64,000 bases of DNA, taken from Sagittula salina. GTDB taxonomy: Bacteria > Pseudomonadota > Alphaproteobacteria > Rhodobacterales > Rhodobacteraceae. Below the pieces are notes generated by a model that worked only from the letters and a program-made list of their open reading frames with translations, was not told the origin of the DNA and made no database searches. The stretch's first letter is position 1. The number at the start of each line of letters is the position of its first letter. The stretch is from assembly GCF_017813235.1 (NCBI RefSeq), contig NZ_JAGISH010000001.1, forward strand, positions 248,001-312,000, read 5' to 3'. The translations under genes and the position numbers were made by a program. This document shows, one piece after another, positions 63,788 to 64,000 of this stretch.

Positions 63788-64000
63788 ATGACCGTCAAAC
63801 CGAACCGCGCCGGAAACATTCCACTGGAATCTTTGCAGGAATCCCCGCCAGATGCGGGAATGGACCTGCACCGCCGTTACATGACCATACCCGACCTGCG
63901 CGCGGGCGCGCGCCGCCGGGTGCCGGGCTTTGCCTGGGCCTTTCTGGAGACCGCCACCGGCACGCAGTCAACGCCGCGCCGCAACCGCGCGGCACTGGAC
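63788..64000 (+). CDS. FMN-dependent alpha-hydroxy-acid dehydrogenase, N-terminal part (3' end outside window)
   Basis: The first 71 codons of a gene that runs off the right edge. The text RRYMTIPDLRAGARRRVPGF, AWAFLETATGTQ and RRNRAALD matches the start of the L-lactate dehydrogenase (LldD)/glycolate-oxidase-type FMN family, which oxidises 2-hydroxy acids. The first 30 residues before DLHRRY are an unusual polar lead. The ATG at 63788 is the only evident start. It is divergent from the receiver-like gene with 95 bases between. The exact substrate cannot be told from this fragment. Confidence 0.75.
   Translation, partial: MTVKPNRAGNIPLESLQESPPDAGMDLHRRYMTIPDLRAGARRRVPGFAWAFLETATGTQSTPRRNRAALD

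Overview
The window reads as chromosomal DNA of a free-living alphaproteobacterium of the Rhodobacteraceae (Roseobacter/Rhodobacter group). The reasons are the high GC content, the two-domain FolB followed by folP and glmM, the short alphaproteobacterial-type ProS, the AI-2E/hda/ppk gene order, a perfect TTAA-N7-TTAA CtrA-type box in front of a flagellin gene, and a complete propionyl-CoA/methylmalonyl-CoA locus with a PccR-type regulator. Organism assignment is inference from gene content. I see no rRNA, tRNA, CRISPR array, insertion sequence or prophage.

Layout. 1-5 kb: the end of ppdK, a SleB-type cell wall hydrolase, then a tight folB-folP-glmM run. 5-9.3 kb: a DUF2937 protein, proS, and a pentapeptide-repeat membrane protein gene broken by three homopolymer frameshifts. 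9.6-13.8 kb: AI-2E-family permease, an Hda-like DnaA homologue and ppk1. 14-18.7 kb: three tandem flagellin genes, the first two sharing a folded 5' leader. 18.8-23.8 kb: ppx, a small periplasmic protein, an endonuclease/exonuclease/phosphatase-family protein, a TerB/J-domain protein, a GNAT acetyltransferase and a glyoxalase-like protein. 24-27.2 kb: nhaA and three tandem exported tail-collar-domain proteins.

27.4-41.3 kb is the propionate region: methylmalonyl-CoA mutase, a sulfotransferase-like gene, pccA and pccB on the minus strand, with six small uncharacterised genes (four encode apparent exported proteins or lipoproteins) between pccB and pccA, then divergent bcr-type MFS exporter and pccR. 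Shared CGCAAA-nn-TGCAAA boxes lie in front of pccB and pccR. PccA and PccB would carboxylate propionyl-CoA and the mutase would produce succinyl-CoA. The epimerase and the mutase chaperone are not in this window.

41.3-52.5 kb holds a peptidoglycan amidase, an excalibur-type lipoprotein, gatC-gatA, a soluble MCP-like protein, a UPF0173 hydrolase, a glycosyltransferase-like gene, an Asp-box protein, a DUF421 protein, metY and a SIMPL protein. 52.7-64 kb holds a very large disordered protein with GspL-like and GspC-like ends, hppD with a divergent Lrp/AsnC regulator, a TPR-methyltransferase, a UvrD/PcrA helicase with an unusual low-GC in-frame insertion, a degenerate receiver protein with a long P/Q/A-rich tail, and the first 71 codons of an FMN-dependent alpha-hydroxy-acid dehydrogenase. 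I found no clear new multi-gene system. The best leads are the UvrD insertion, the GspL/GspC-like fusion, the flagellin leader element, the collar-protein trio and the small genes inside the pcc locus.
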